A stretch of DNA of 64,000 nt from Agrobacterium larrymoorei (GCF_005145045.1 NZ_CP039692.1:1071501-1135500); one strand, 5' to 3'. Positions 53,821-63,343 are shown, counted from the first letter of the stretch. Numbers and translations are program-made. The notes: generated from the sequence alone by a model not told the origin.

Positions 53821-54888
53821 TTGAGCATTGTTGAAACATCGCAAAGGCCAAGGCGCGGCAAGAGCCGCGCCAACAAGCGCCTTATGGCCGTTCTCGGCTT
53901 CATCGTTACCGTCGTCACGACCTTTCTGGGTCTGCTGGCGGTAACCTTCTTCATCGGTCGCGTCATCCCAATCGATCCCGCGCTTGCCATCGTCGGCGAC
54001 CGCGCGCCTGCCCATGTGGTGGAGCGCGTGCGGGAGGAGCTGGGCCTTAACCTGCCGCTGTGGCAGCAGTTTTTTATCTATCTGAAGCAGGCGCTTTCCG
54101 GTGAGTTCGGCACTTCGGTACTGACCACCAATCCGGTGATGCAGGATATTAAACGCGTCTTCCCGGCAACCATCGAGCTTGCCACACTCGGCACCCTGAT
54201 CGGCGCGATCTTTGGTATTCCTCTCGGCGTGCTCGCCGCCGTCAAGCGCGGCAGCATTGTCGACCAGATCGTGCGCGTCATCGGTCTCGTCGGTTACTCG
54301 GTGCCGATCTTCTGGCTGGGCCTTCTGGCGCTTCTGGTGTTTTACGCCAAGCTGAACTGGGTCGCCTATCCCGGTCGCATCGATATCGTCTATGAATTCA
54401 CCTTCACGCCGGTTACCGGCTTTTATCTGCTGGATGCCTTGTGGCAGCGGCAATGGGATGTGCTGTGGGACCTGTTCCGTCACATCATCCTGCCCGCCGG
54501 GCTTCTCGGCTATTTTTCGCTCGCCTATATCAGCCGCATGACGCGCTCCTTCATGCTCAATGAGCTGGCGCAGGAATATGTCGTGGCGGCGCGGGCGAAA
54601 GGCCTGTCGGAACCGCGCATCATCTGGTTCCACGCGTTGCGCAATGCCGCCGTGCCGCTCTTGACCGTAATCGTGCTGTCCTATGCCGGGCTTCTCGAAG
54701 GTTCTGTCCTAACGGAGACGATCTTCTCCTGGCCGGGGCTTGGCCTCTACATCACCAATTCCCTGCAGAATGCGGATATGAATGCCGTTCTCGGTGGCAC
54801 CATTGTCATTGGCGCCGTCTTCATCGGCATCAATCTCCTGTCCGATCTGCTCTACCGGACGCTCGATCCAAGGACGCGCAGCCGATGA
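53821..54888 (+). CDS. peptide ABC transporter permease (DppB type)
   Basis: 355 residues; start TTG at 53821 (no good ATG nearby). A ~20-residue basic leader precedes six membrane segments. EAA loop: EYVVAARAKGLSEPRIIWFH. Stop overlaps the next permease start (ATGA at 54885-54888). Confidence 0.9.
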   Translation: MSIVETSQRPRRGKSRANKRLMAVLGFIVTVVTTFLGLLAVTFFIGRVIPIDPALAIVGDRAPAHVVERVREELGLNLPLWQQFFIYLKQALSGEFGTSVLTTNPVMQDIKRVFPATIELATLGTLIGAIFGIPLGVLAAVKRGSIVDQIVRVIGLVGYSVPIFWLGLLALLVFYAKLNWVAYPGRIDIVYEFTFTPVTGFYLLDALWQRQWDVLWDLFRHIILPAGLLGYFSLAYISRMTRSFMLNELAQEYVVAARAKGLSEPRIIWFHALRNAAVPLLTVIVLSYAGLLEGSVLTETIFSWPGLGLYITNSLQNADMNAVLGGTIVIGAVFIGINLLSDLLYRTLDPRTRSR

Positions 54889-55817
54889 CCGATACAGTTT
54901 CCATCCTCAAACCCTATAGTCGCGAATGGCTGCTGTCCGACCGGCCGACCTCGCGCAAGCAGGCGCGGCTCGGGCGTGCCTATGTCATCTGGCGGCGCTT
55001 TTCCGAAAACCGGCTGGCGCTTGCCGGTCTCGGCATCATTCTGGCGCTCATTCTGGTCGCGATCTTTGCCGATGTGCTTGCCCCGCATTCCGCCGTTCAG
55101 GGCGATTTGCGCAACGCCCGCCTGCTGCCGCCCGGAAGCGAAGGGTATTGGCTCGGCACCGATGATCAGGGCCGCGATATTCTCTCGCGCCTCATCCACG
55201 GTTCGCGCCTCACTCTCTTCGTGGTCGTGCTGGTGGCCATCATCGCAGCACCCATCGGGCTCATCGTCGGCACGGTTTCTGGCTATGCCGGTGGCTGGAT
55301 CGATGCGGTGCTGATGCGCATTACCGATATTTTCCTTGCCTTCCCGAAGCTGGTTCTGGCGCTGGCGCTGGTGGCAGCGCTCGGGCCGGGCATCGAGAAT
55401 GCAGTGCTTGCCATCGCCATCACCTCATGGCCGCCTTATGCCCGCATCGCGCGCGCCGAAACCATGACCTTCCGCAATTCCGATTTCATCGCGGCGGTGA
55501 AGCTCATGGGCGCTTCGCCGTGGCGCATCGTGCTGAAACACGTCATGCCGCTCTGCCTCTCGTCGCTCATCGTGCGCGTGACGCTGGATATGGCGGGCAT
55601 CATTCTCACAGCCGCCGGTCTCGGCTTTCTCGGCCTCGGCGCACAGCCGCCGTTGCCGGAGTGGGGTGCGATGATTGCCTCCGGTCGCCGTTTCATTCTC
55701 GATCAATGGTGGGTGGCCGCCATGCCGGGCGTCGCCATTCTCATCGTCAGCCTCGGCTTCAATCTGCTGGGCGATGGCCTTCGCGATGCGCTCGATCCGA
55801 AGGAGGCTGGCCAGTGA
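54885..55817 (+). CDS. peptide ABC transporter permease (DppC type)
   Basis: 310 residues with the OppC_N leader segment (NRLALAGLGIILALILVAI), six membrane helices and the EAA loop FIAAVKLMGASPWRIVLKHV. GTDDQGRDILSRLIHGSRLTL is the DppC signature. Stop overlaps the ATPase start (GTGA at 55814-55817). Confidence 0.92.
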   Translation: MTDTVSILKPYSREWLLSDRPTSRKQARLGRAYVIWRRFSENRLALAGLGIILALILVAIFADVLAPHSAVQGDLRNARLLPPGSEGYWLGTDDQGRDILSRLIHGSRLTLFVVVLVAIIAAPIGLIVGTVSGYAGGWIDAVLMRITDIFLAFPKLVLALALVAALGPGIENAVLAIAITSWPPYARIARAETMTFRNSDFIAAVKLMGASPWRIVLKHVMPLCLSSLIVRVTLDMAGIILTAAGLGFLGLGAQPPLPEWGAMIASGRRFILDQWWVAAMPGVAILIVSLGFNLLGDGLRDALDPKEAGQ

Positions 55818-56650
55818 CGACACCTCTTTTGACGGTCGATAATCTGCGCGTCAGCTTTCCCACCCGCACCGGGCTTGTAGAAGCGGTGCGCGGCGTTTCC
55901 TTCTCGCTCGGTAAGGAGCGGCTCGGCATCGTCGGTGAATCCGGCTCTGGCAAATCGCAGACCGGCCGCGCCATCATGGGGCTGACGCCGGGACACGCGA
56001 AGATCGAGGCGGATGCGCTGCGCTTCGGCGATATCGATCTTCTCAAAGCCTCGGCAAAGCAACGCCGCGCCATTCGCGGCAAGCGCATTGCCATGATCTT
56101 GCAGGACCCGAAATATTCCCTCAACCCGGTCATGACCATCGGTCGCCAGATCGTGGAAACGCTGAAGACTCATGAGCGTGTCGGCTCGACCGAGGCGAAG
56201 AAGCGCGCGCTCGACATGCTGGAGGCGGTGCAGATCCGCGATCCCGAACGCGTCTTCAACCTTTATCCGCATGAAGTCTCCGGCGGCATGGGCCAGCGCG
56301 TCATGATTGCCATGATGCTGGTCTGTGGCCCCGAGCTTCTGATTGCCGACGAACCGACATCGGCGCTTGATGTGACCGTGCAGCTGGAGGTGCTTGATAT
56401 TCTCGACAGACTGGTGCGGGATCGCGGCATGGGGCTCATCTTCATCTCGCATGATCTGCGTCTCGTTTCCTCTTTCTGCGACCGCGTCATCGTCATGTAT
56501 GCAGGCAAAGTGGTGGAGGAGCTGCCATCGGCCAACCTCCAGAATGCCCAGCATCCCTATACGAAGGGGCTGTTGAACTGCCTGCCGAAAATCGGTGAGG
56601 ACAGGCATCCGCTGCCGGTTCTCGAGCGTAAGGCGGAGTGGCGCCTATGA
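55814..56650 (+). CDS. peptide ABC transporter ATPase (DppD type)
   Basis: 278 residues from the GTG at 55814 overlapping the permease stop; a longer frame reaching 55427 is an artefact running through the permease gene. Walker [13 protein letters not shown]-loop [13 protein letters not shown], signature [15 protein letters not shown], Walker [15 protein letters not shown], His switch FISHDLRLV. The C-terminus has the oligo_HPY region ([13 protein letters not shown]) but ends soon after, without the usual zinc-binding Cys. Confidence 0.93.
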   Translation: MTTPLLTVDNLRVSFPTRTGLVEAVRGVSFSLGKERLGIVGESGSGKSQTGRAIMGLTPGHAKIEADALRFGDIDLLKASAKQRRAIRGKRIAMILQDPKYSLNPVMTIGRQIVETLKTHERVGSTEAKKRALDMLEAVQIRDPERVFNLYPHEVSGGMGQRVMIAMMLVCGPELLIADEPTSALDVTVQLEVLDILDRLVRDRGMGLIFISHDLRLVSSFCDRVIVMYAGKVVEELPSANLQNAQHPYTKGLLNCLPKIGEDRHPLPVLERKAEWRL

Positions 56651-57396
56651 CGACTGTTCTTTCCGCCCGCGATATGGTCGTGGATTTCGAAGGCTATCTG
56701 GCGCTGGACCGCGTCAGCATCGAAGTCGCCAAGGGTGAATCTTTCGGCCTCGTCGGTGAATCCGGTTCCGGCAAATCTACGCTTTTGAGAGCCATTGCAG
56801 GCCTCAACCATTTCGATGAAGGCTCCCTCATGGTGGAGGGACGGACTTACGACCGCAAATTCCGCGACAAGTCCTTCTACCGCGATGTGCAGATGGTGTT
56901 TCAGGACCCCTATGGATCGCTTCACCCGCGCCAGACGGTGGATTCGCTGCTTCTGGAGCCGCTGGTCATCCACGGTCTGGATGACAGGGAAGGGCGCATC
57001 ACCCGCGCTCTGGATGAGGTGGGTTTGGGCTCCGGCTTCCGCTTTCGTTACTCCCACCAGCTCTCCGGCGGTCAACGCCAGCGCATCGCCATTGCGCGCG
57101 CCTTGATCCTTGAGCCGAAAATCCTGCTTCTGGACGAGCCGACCTCGGCGCTCGATGCCTCCATTCAGGCGGAAATTCTCAATCTGCTCGAGCAGGCCCG
57201 TAAGGATCGCGGCCTCACCTTCCTCATGGTCAGCCACGATCTCGGCGTCATCAGCCATATGTGCGACCGTCTGGCCGTGATGAAGAGCGGGAAGATCGTC
57301 GAGACGCTGGATGTGAAGGCGCTGGAAACGCGGGATTTCGGGGCGGATTATACGCGGCAGTTGATGGTGGCGAGCGAAGGTTTTCGCCGCGATTGA
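56647..57396 (+). CDS. peptide ABC transporter ATPase (DppF type)
   Basis: 249 residues from the ATG at 56647 overlapping the dppD-like stop (ATGA). Walker [13 protein letters not shown]-loop VFQDPYGSLHPRQT, signature LSGGQRQRIAIARAL, Walker [15 protein letters not shown], His switch MVSHDLGVI. It is short, ending before an oligo_HPY extension (TRQLMVASEGFRRD), which is within the range for this subunit. The last gene before the split palindrome and IS4-family element. Confidence 0.92.
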   Translation: MTTVLSARDMVVDFEGYLALDRVSIEVAKGESFGLVGESGSGKSTLLRAIAGLNHFDEGSLMVEGRTYDRKFRDKSFYRDVQMVFQDPYGSLHPRQTVDSLLLEPLVIHGLDDREGRITRALDEVGLGSGFRFRYSHQLSGGQRQRIAIARALILEPKILLLDEPTSALDASIQAEILNLLEQARKDRGLTFLMVSHDLGVISHMCDRLAVMKSGKIVETLDVKALETRDFGADYTRQLMVASEGFRRD

Positions 57397-57420
57397 TTGA
57401 TGGCTTTGACTTTGCCCAAC

Positions 57421-57448
57421 CCACTGCCGTCATCCTCGGGCTTGACCC
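57421..57448. repeat. left half of a REP-like palindrome split by an IS, with target duplication
   Basis: CCACTGCCGTCATCCTCGGG (57421-57440) is one arm; the rest of the loop and the start of the other arm, within the 11-bp duplication GGGCTTGACCC (57438-57448), precede the IS. Confidence 0.9.
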
Positions 57449-58718
57449 ACTACTGTCCGGTTTAAATTTCAGTCCCACATCAGCACCATCTGGTTTGGGG
57501 ATTTGGACGGTTGTGTGGGTGGTTTAAGGAGTTGGTCGGATCGCCTTTTGTGCATGAGGTTGAGGCGTACGAGGCGGGTGAAGGTGAGCGGTTGCGTGAT
57601 GGCGCTCTGGCAGGCCTGCGCCATGCGCAGCACAAGATAGGCGATGAGGGCGACATAGGTCTGGATGCGCACGGCGTTTTCGGATGCTCCGAAGAAATGG
57701 CGTATCCTGAGGTTCTGCTTGACCCATTTAAAGAACAGTTCGATCTGCCAGCGCTGTTTGTAAAGCTCGGCAATCTCTTCGGCTGGCGCATCCAGATCGT
57801 TGGTGACGAGCCGGATGGTCCTGCCCGTGTCGATCCGCACCGCGATCTCGCGCAACGGTTCGGAAAAGGGATTGCGTCTCGAGCGCGCCATGCGTTGTGC
57901 CAACAGCCCGATCCTGTCGCACAGGATGTGATCGCTCTCGCTTGGAGGCTGTTCGGTGGCGGCCTGAAGATGCGTGTTGGTCTTCAGCCGTGTGACGAAG
58001 CGGCAGCCTGCCCGGTCCAGCGCTGCCCACCACGCGAAATCATAGTAAGCCAGATCAAAGACATAGGTCATGCCGGGTTCGATCGGCATGGCCTTTGCGG
58101 GCACGATGTCGTTGGTTCTCTGGCCTGTCATGGTCATCGCCATGGTGATGTCGCCATTCGGATCGTAGGCGACATGCAGCTTGGCGGCTCTGCGCCCGCT
58201 GACCATATCGGCCCAGCCATCGCTCATGGAGGAGAGGGCGACGCGGGTGGCGTCGAGCAGGCGCACCGCATCGCGGATATGGCGACGGGTTCTTCGGCTG
58301 GCGGCAGCCGCCATATGGGAGAACAGATCGGCAAAGACGCCCGCAGGCCTTGTGGCATTGGCATCGGCAAGGGTGGAGCGCGCCACGCCGTGGGCACCCA
58401 GATGATAAAGCTGGTTGCGGTGGCTCGACAGCCCTGCCTCGATCTCGCGCAGGCTTTGCGCGCCGGAAAGCTGGGCAAACAGAAGCGCCAGCAACTGGTC
58501 CTTCATCGAAAACCGCCGAACCCTGTGATCGCCCTTGTACTTATCCACAAGCCCTTCGAAGACCTGCCAGGGAACATGCTTCTGTATTTGATGAAAAACG
58601 CTATTCTGGTGGCGCATGACGTTGATCTCCTGTTCGTGTCCAGATCGCCGCGAAACGTCTGAAACCGAGTAGAATCAATGTCATGCGCCTTGTCCAGAAA
58701 TTTAAACCGGACAGCAGT
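57449..58718 (-). mobile_element. IS4-family insertion sequence, 1270 bp, complete
   Basis: Terminal inverted repeats of 22 bp with one mismatch, sharing CTGTCCGGTTTAAATTTC (57453-57470; reverse at 58697-58714), enclose one transposase gene. An 11-bp direct repeat GGGCTTGACCC flanks it (57438-57448 and 58719-58729), the long duplication expected for IS4-type elements. Ends, gene and duplication are all intact, pointing to a recent insertion. Confidence 0.95.
57469..58617 (-). CDS. IS4-family transposase
   Basis: 382 residues. The N-terminal DUF4372 region (VFEGLVDKYKGDHRVRRFSMKDQ split at residues ~18-40) is followed by a DDE_Tnp_1 domain: first Asp in RLLDATRVAL, second in YVFDLAYYDFAWW, and the Y-(2)-R-(3)-E-(6)-K motif as YKQRWQIELFFKWVKQ. 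The frame is intact. Confidence 0.95.
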   Translation of the reverse strand: MRHQNSVFHQIQKHVPWQVFEGLVDKYKGDHRVRRFSMKDQLLALLFAQLSGAQSLREIEAGLSSHRNQLYHLGAHGVARSTLADANATRPAGVFADLFSHMAAAASRRTRRHIRDAVRLLDATRVALSSMSDGWADMVSGRRAAKLHVAYDPNGDITMAMTMTGQRTNDIVPAKAMPIEPGMTYVFDLAYYDFAWWAALDRAGCRFVTRLKTNTHLQAATEQPPSESDHILCDRIGLLAQRMARSRRNPFSEPLREIAVRIDTGRTIRLVTNDLDAPAEEIAELYKQRWQIELFFKWVKQNLRIRHFFGASENAVRIQTYVALIAYLVLRMAQACQSAITQPLTFTRLVRLNLMHKRRSDQLLKPPTQPSKSPNQMVLMWD

Positions 58719-58746
58719 GGGCTTGACCCGAGGATGACGGCAGTGG
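58719..58746. repeat. right half of the REP-like palindrome with target duplication
   Basis: GGGCTTGACCC (58719-58729) is the second copy of the duplication; the right arm runs 58727-58746 and is the perfect reverse complement of 57421-57440. Confidence 0.9.
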
Positions 58747-58799
58747 AGTAGGTGTGGTCTACGACTCCTCCGAGAAGCGGGCTGAGAGAAGGACGAAAC

Positions 58800-59699
58800 A
58801 TGCACCTGCGCGCATTGATGTATTTCGATGAACTCGTCCGCACCAATTCCATGCGTGCAGCGGCGGAGAATCTCGGTGTCGCGCCAACGGCCATCAGCCG
58901 CCAGATCGAAAATCTGGAAGAGCATTTCGGCACGCAGCTGGTGGAACGTTCCAGCCGCGGCGTGAAGCTGACGGCGGCGGGGGGGCTTTTGGCGGCCCGC
59001 GCGGGTAAGACGTTGCGCGAGCTGAATCTCGTGCAACAGCTGATGGACGACCTGAAGGGGCTGGAGCGGGGCGAGGTCACCATATTCGCCAATGGCGCGG
59101 CGGTAAACCTGCTGGCACCCGTGCTGTCAGGCTTCAGCATCAAATATCCCAGGCTGCGTTTCAATGTGCAGATTACCAGCGCGCGGCAGGCCATCGATGC
59201 CCTCAACTCGGCTGAAGCCGATGTGGCGCTGATGCTTTTCGGCCCCAAAGTTTCGGAGGTGGAAATCCGCGCGCGCAAGGACATCGTCTATGATGTCATC
59301 CTGCCTGCCGACCATCCCTTAGCGAGTGCGAAAAGCGTTACTCTCAAGGAAATCGCAGCCTATCCTTTGGCGCTTCCCGAAAAAGGCTTCGCTGCACGGC
59401 AGGCTTTTGACGAGATTTTTGCCTCTGCCAAAGTCGCACTCGACCCGGTCTTCACCATCAGCTCGCTGGAGCTTTTGCGGGAACTGGTGCTGGATAAAGC
59501 GGCGATTACGCTTCTGCCGTCGCTCTCGGTATCGCGCGACATCCGGGCCGGGCAGATGGTGGCGGTGCCGCTTGCGGGCACGAAGGGCGTGCGCACCGAA
59601 ATCCAGCTCTGCACCGCGCCGGATCGCGATCTTTCCTTTGCAGCATCCACCTTCATTTCCTTCGTGCAAGAGGTGATGAAGACGGATGGCCAAAAATAG
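58800..59699 (+). CDS. LysR-family transcriptional regulator
   Basis: 299 residues from the ATG at 58800 with AAGGA upstream. HTH: TNSMRAAAENLGVAPTAISRQIENLE; substrate-binding domain from GEVTIFANGAAVNLL. It is 135 bp upstream of, and co-directional with, the binding-protein gene of the second peptide-type transporter, which it may regulate. Confidence 0.87.
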   Translation: MHLRALMYFDELVRTNSMRAAAENLGVAPTAISRQIENLEEHFGTQLVERSSRGVKLTAAGGLLAARAGKTLRELNLVQQLMDDLKGLERGEVTIFANGAAVNLLAPVLSGFSIKYPRLRFNVQITSARQAIDALNSAEADVALMLFGPKVSEVEIRARKDIVYDVILPADHPLASAKSVTLKEIAAYPLALPEKGFAARQAFDEIFASAKVALDPVFTISSLELLRELVLDKAAITLLPSLSVSRDIRAGQMVAVPLAGTKGVRTEIQLCTAPDRDLSFAASTFISFVQEVMKTDGQK

Positions 59700-59833
59700 C
59701 GGCTTGATTCTTCCACGCTGTTTCGTGTAGCGCTTTTTGCAACACGGTGAACACATAATGTTTTCACCGTCGGAACTTCTTCGCGCACACGCGGTTCTGG
59801 CCATTCAGTGGCGCCGCATCACAGGGGACAGGG

Positions 59834-61357
59834 ATGGCAGCTTATTCGATTTCGAGGTCTTGGAGCTTTACACGCCGGGTTTTGCTTGGTGCGGCACTCG
59901 TGTTTTCGCTTGGGTCCGCTCCTGTCTTAGCTGCGCAGAAAACCAGCATCATTCTCGGTATGGGCGGCGAACCGGCGGGGCTGGACCCAACCATCTCCGC
60001 TCCGGTCTTCATCGGGCAGGTGACATGGCAGAATATTTTCGAAGGCCTCGTCACCATTGACAGGGACGGTAAAATCCAGCCGCAACTTGCCAGTCGCTGG
60101 GATGTTTCGGAGGATGGAAAAACCTATACCTTCCATCTCAGGCAGGGCGTGACCTTTCATGATGGGGAGGCATTCGATTCATCCGTTGCCAAATTTTCCC
60201 TGGATCGGGCGCGCGGAGAAAATTCCGTCAATCCGCAGAAGCGCTTCTTCTCTGCCATCGATACTATCGAGACACCTGACGCGAATACGCTTGTGCTGAA
60301 GCTGAAGCAGCCTGCCGGCAGTCTGCTCTATTGGCTGGGCTGGCCTGCTTCCGTTATCGTTGCCCCGAAGTCCGCCGAGAATAACAAGACGACGCCCATC
60401 GGCACCGGTCCGTTCAAATTCGTCAATTGGGCCAAGGGCGACAAGGTCGAACTGGCGCGCAATCCAGACTACTGGAACAAAGACATCGACGTCGCTCTGG
60501 AAAAAGCCACCTTCCGCTTCATCACCGACCCGCAGGCACAGGCCGCTGCCCTGAAGGCGGGGGATGTGGATGCATTTGCAGAGTTTGGCGCACCGGAACT
60601 GATGGGCTCCTTCGATGGCGATGCCCGTCTCGGCACCTTCATCGGCAACACGGAACTGAAGGTGGTGGCGGGTATGAACAATGCCCGCAAGCCCTTTAAT
60701 GACAAGCGCGTGCGCCGGGCTCTGATGATGGCCGTAGATCGGTCCATGGTCATTGAAGGCGCATGGTCCGGTTTCGGCACGCCCATCGGCAGCCATTACA
60801 CCCCAAATGATCGCGGTTATATCGATACGACCGGCGTGTTGCCTTACGATGCCGAAAAGGCAAAAGCGCTGCTCAGTGAAGCGGGCTATCCCAACGGTTT
60901 CACCTTCACCATGAAGGCGCCGCAGATGGCCTATGCCCAGCGCACATCGCAAATCCTTCAGGCCATGTTCGCCGAGATCGGCGTCACCATGAATATCGAA
61001 ACGACCGAATTTCCGGCGAAATGGGTGTCCGATGTGCTGAAGGGCGCGGATTACGATATGACCATCGTGGCGCATGCAGAGCCGATGGACATCGACATCT
61101 ATGCGCGTGATCCCTACTATTTCAACTATAAGAACCCGACTTTCAACGAGATCGTCCGTAACGTGGAACTGACATCCGATCCAGTCGTGCAGGATAAGCT
61201 TTATGGCGATGCGCAGAAAATTCTGGCCGAGGACGCCCCTGCGCTATTCCTCTTCGTCATGCCGAAACTTGGTGTTTGGGACAAGAAGTTGCAGGGTCTG
61301 TGGCAGAACGAGCCCATTCCTTCCAATGTTCTGACGGATGTTCACTGGGAAGACTAG
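59834..61357 (+). CDS. peptide/nickel-type ABC transporter substrate-binding protein
   Basis: 507 residues; ATG with GGGGACAGGG upstream. The signal sequence contains twin Arg (FTRRVLLGAALVFSLGS), so Tat export is possible. SBP_bac_5 pattern: EPAGLDPTISAPVFIGQVTW, LASRWDVSEDGKTYTFHLRQ, IGTGPFKFVNWAKGDKVELA. Two permease genes follow, after a BIME-like repeat. Ligand unknown. Confidence 0.9.
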   Translation: MAAYSISRSWSFTRRVLLGAALVFSLGSAPVLAAQKTSIILGMGGEPAGLDPTISAPVFIGQVTWQNIFEGLVTIDRDGKIQPQLASRWDVSEDGKTYTFHLRQGVTFHDGEAFDSSVAKFSLDRARGENSVNPQKRFFSAIDTIETPDANTLVLKLKQPAGSLLYWLGWPASVIVAPKSAENNKTTPIGTGPFKFVNWAKGDKVELARNPDYWNKDIDVALEKATFRFITDPQAQAAALKAGDVDAFAEFGAPELMGSFDGDARLGTFIGNTELKVVAGMNNARKPFNDKRVRRALMMAVDRSMVIEGAWSGFGTPIGSHYTPNDRGYIDTTGVLPYDAEKAKALLSEAGYPNGFTFTMKAPQMAYAQRTSQILQAMFAEIGVTMNIETTEFPAKWVSDVLKGADYDMTIVAHAEPMDIDIYARDPYYFNYKNPTFNEIVRNVELTSDPVVQDKLYGDAQKILAEDAPALFLFVMPKLGVWDKKLQGLWQNEPIPSNVLTDVHWED

Positions 61358-61391
61358 ACGCGTGGGTCGCCGATATCTCGCTCTTCCACCA

Positions 61392-61508
61392 CCTCATTCC
61401 TGTGCTTGTCACAGGAATCCAGTCGGAGCGCGTCTGCGCGCCGGGATGACTTTTTTCAGCCCAAGGACTTGGACTGGCTGGATTCCTGTGACAAGCACAG
61501 GAATGAGG
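61392..61508. repeat. BIME-like element: two 31-bp palindromic arms in inverted orientation
   Basis: A 31-bp sequence at 61392-61422 recurs as its exact reverse complement at 61478-61508. Each arm itself contains the palindrome ATTCCTGTG-CTTGT-CACAGGAAT. The 55-bp spacer is GC-rich on the left and has a T6 run. It lies between the binding-protein and permease genes of one operon. Confidence 0.88.
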
Positions 61509-61561
61509 GAAAGTAGGGATGGCGATGCGTATCCTGCGCATGGCGGGGGGCCATATAGGCA

Positions 61562-62512
61562 ATGATCCCCCTCATCCTAAAACGCCTCATCGGCCTCTTC
61601 CTCACACTTCTGGTCGTATCCTTCCTCATCTTCTTCGTCATGGGTCTTCTGCCGGGTGATCCGGCGGCGATCATGCTTGGCACGTCTGCGAGCCCGGATA
61701 CGCTGGTGGCGCTGCAAAAACAGATGGGCCTAGATCAGCCGCTGCTGCTGCGGTATTTCAGCTGGCTGGGCGGCTTGGCCATCGGAAATATGGGCCAGTC
61801 CTATACGTATGGCGTGCCCGTCGTCGGTCTTATCCTCGAACGGCTGGCCGTAACATTGCCGCTTGCGCTGATAGCGGTTACGCTTTCGATTGTGATCGCC
61901 GTTCCGCTCGGCGTGCTTTCCGCTCATAGACGCGGTGGTACTTTCGATATGTTATCGAGTCTCTTTTCTCACGCCAGCATTGCGGTGCCCGGTTTCTGGG
62001 TTGGGCTGCTGCTGATCATCCTGTTTTCCACCACGCTCGGCTGGATGCCCGCTGGTGGTTTTCCGGGGTGGCAGGCTGGTTTCTGGTTGTCGCTGAAGTC
62101 GCTCGTGCTTCCGGCTCTCGCGCTTTCGCTTGGGCAGGCAGGCGTGCTCACGCGTGTCTGCCGCGCAGCCGTGCTGGAGGTGCTGAACGAGGATTTCGTG
62201 CGGACGGTGCGGGCAAAGGGTATCAGCGATGCGGCCGTTCTTTGGAAACATGTTCTTCCCAATGCGCTGATCCCGGTCATTACCATGATTGGCCTGCAGT
62301 TTACCTTCCTCATTGCCGGGGCAGTACTGGTTGAAAATGTTTTCAATCTGCCGGGGCTTGGCAGGCTGGCTTATCAGGCGCTGACCCAGCGGGATATCGT
62401 GGTGATGCAGGCGGTCGTGCTGTTCTCCTGCGCGCTCGTCATCGTCATGAACTTCCTTGTCGATCTCGCCTATCTCGTCATCGATCCTCGTTTGCGGGGC
62501 GAAACGCGATGA
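61562..62512 (+). CDS. peptide/nickel-type ABC transporter permease (DppB type)
   Basis: 316 residues. Starts MIPLILKRLIGLFLTLLVVSFLIFF, the family's first membrane helix; DPAAIMLGTSASPDTLVALQ periplasmic loop; EAA loop EDFVRTVRAKGISDAAVLWK. Stop overlaps the next start (ATGA at 62509-62512). Confidence 0.92.
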   Translation: MIPLILKRLIGLFLTLLVVSFLIFFVMGLLPGDPAAIMLGTSASPDTLVALQKQMGLDQPLLLRYFSWLGGLAIGNMGQSYTYGVPVVGLILERLAVTLPLALIAVTLSIVIAVPLGVLSAHRRGGTFDMLSSLFSHASIAVPGFWVGLLLIILFSTTLGWMPAGGFPGWQAGFWLSLKSLVLPALALSLGQAGVLTRVCRAAVLEVLNEDFVRTVRAKGISDAAVLWKHVLPNALIPVITMIGLQFTFLIAGAVLVENVFNLPGLGRLAYQALTQRDIVVMQAVVLFSCALVIVMNFLVDLAYLVIDPRLRGETR

Positions 62513-63330
62513 GCCCTTCGATCAAGCGCAGAATCCCGCTCACTGCAGGCGCAGTCGTTACGGGAACACTGTTTGCAATAGCGCTCCTGTCCCTTGTCTG
62601 GACCCCGGTGTCGCCGACGAAAATTCAGATACTGGCAAAGCTTAAACCGCCTTTGACGCAAGGGCTTCTCGGCACGGATCACTTCGGTCGCGATGTCCTG
62701 TCCATGTTGATGGTCGGGGCGTGGAATTCGCTTTCGACGTCGATTGTTGCCGTTGCGATAGGCGCGTCCATCGGAACTTTGCTGGGCGTGGTGGCTGCGG
62801 CGCAAAGAGGCGTTTTTGAAAGCCTGATCATGCGGCTCTGCGATATCGTCTTTGCATTGCCGCCGATCCTTTCGGCCATGATGCTCGGTGCGTTCATCGG
62901 CTCGGGCCGCTTCACCGCAATCGTCGCCATCGGCACTTTCATGGTGCCGGTTTTCGCGCGGCTGACCTGTGGTGCTGCGCGACAGATCTGGGCGCGCGAT
63001 TTCGTGGCCGCTGCGGAAAGCATCGGCAGAAGCAAAGCGGGCATCACGCTCTCGCATGTCCTGCCCAACATCGCCCATCTGGTCATCGTCCAGATCAGCA
63101 TCCAGCTTGGCCTCGCGATTCTCACCGAAGCGGGATTGAGCTTTCTGGGCCTTGGAATGCCGCCGCCCGCACCCACATGGGGAAGGATGTTGTGGGAATC
63201 GCAGACCTATCTCGCAACTGCCCCCTGGCTTGCCATCCTGCCAGGGTTTTCGATTGCGCTTGCGGTGCTCGGATTCAATCTGCTGGGGGATGGCCTGCGC
63301 GAGGCGCTCGATCCGCGCTCGAGACGATAG
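62509..63330 (+). CDS. peptide/nickel-type ABC transporter permease (DppC type)
   Basis: 273 residues. N-terminal helix (VTGTLFAIALLSLVW), GTDHFGRDVLSMLMVGAWNS signature, EAA loop AAESIGRSKAGITLSHVLPN. No ATPase gene follows; the next gene is a SorC-family regulator, so the transporter must borrow ATPases, possibly those at 55814-57396. Confidence 0.92.
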   Translation: MSPSIKRRIPLTAGAVVTGTLFAIALLSLVWTPVSPTKIQILAKLKPPLTQGLLGTDHFGRDVLSMLMVGAWNSLSTSIVAVAIGASIGTLLGVVAAAQRGVFESLIMRLCDIVFALPPILSAMMLGAFIGSGRFTAIVAIGTFMVPVFARLTCGAARQIWARDFVAAAESIGRSKAGITLSHVLPNIAHLVIVQISIQLGLAILTEAGLSFLGLGMPPPAPTWGRMLWESQTYLATAPWLAILPGFSIALAVLGFNLLGDGLREALDPRSRR

Positions 63331-63343
63331 AAACGGGTTACGT

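Noticed and set aside
55427..56650. Extended start for the DppD-like ATPase
   Set aside because: The first 129 codons run through the upstream permease in another frame; the GTG at 55814 overlaps the permease stop in the usual way.
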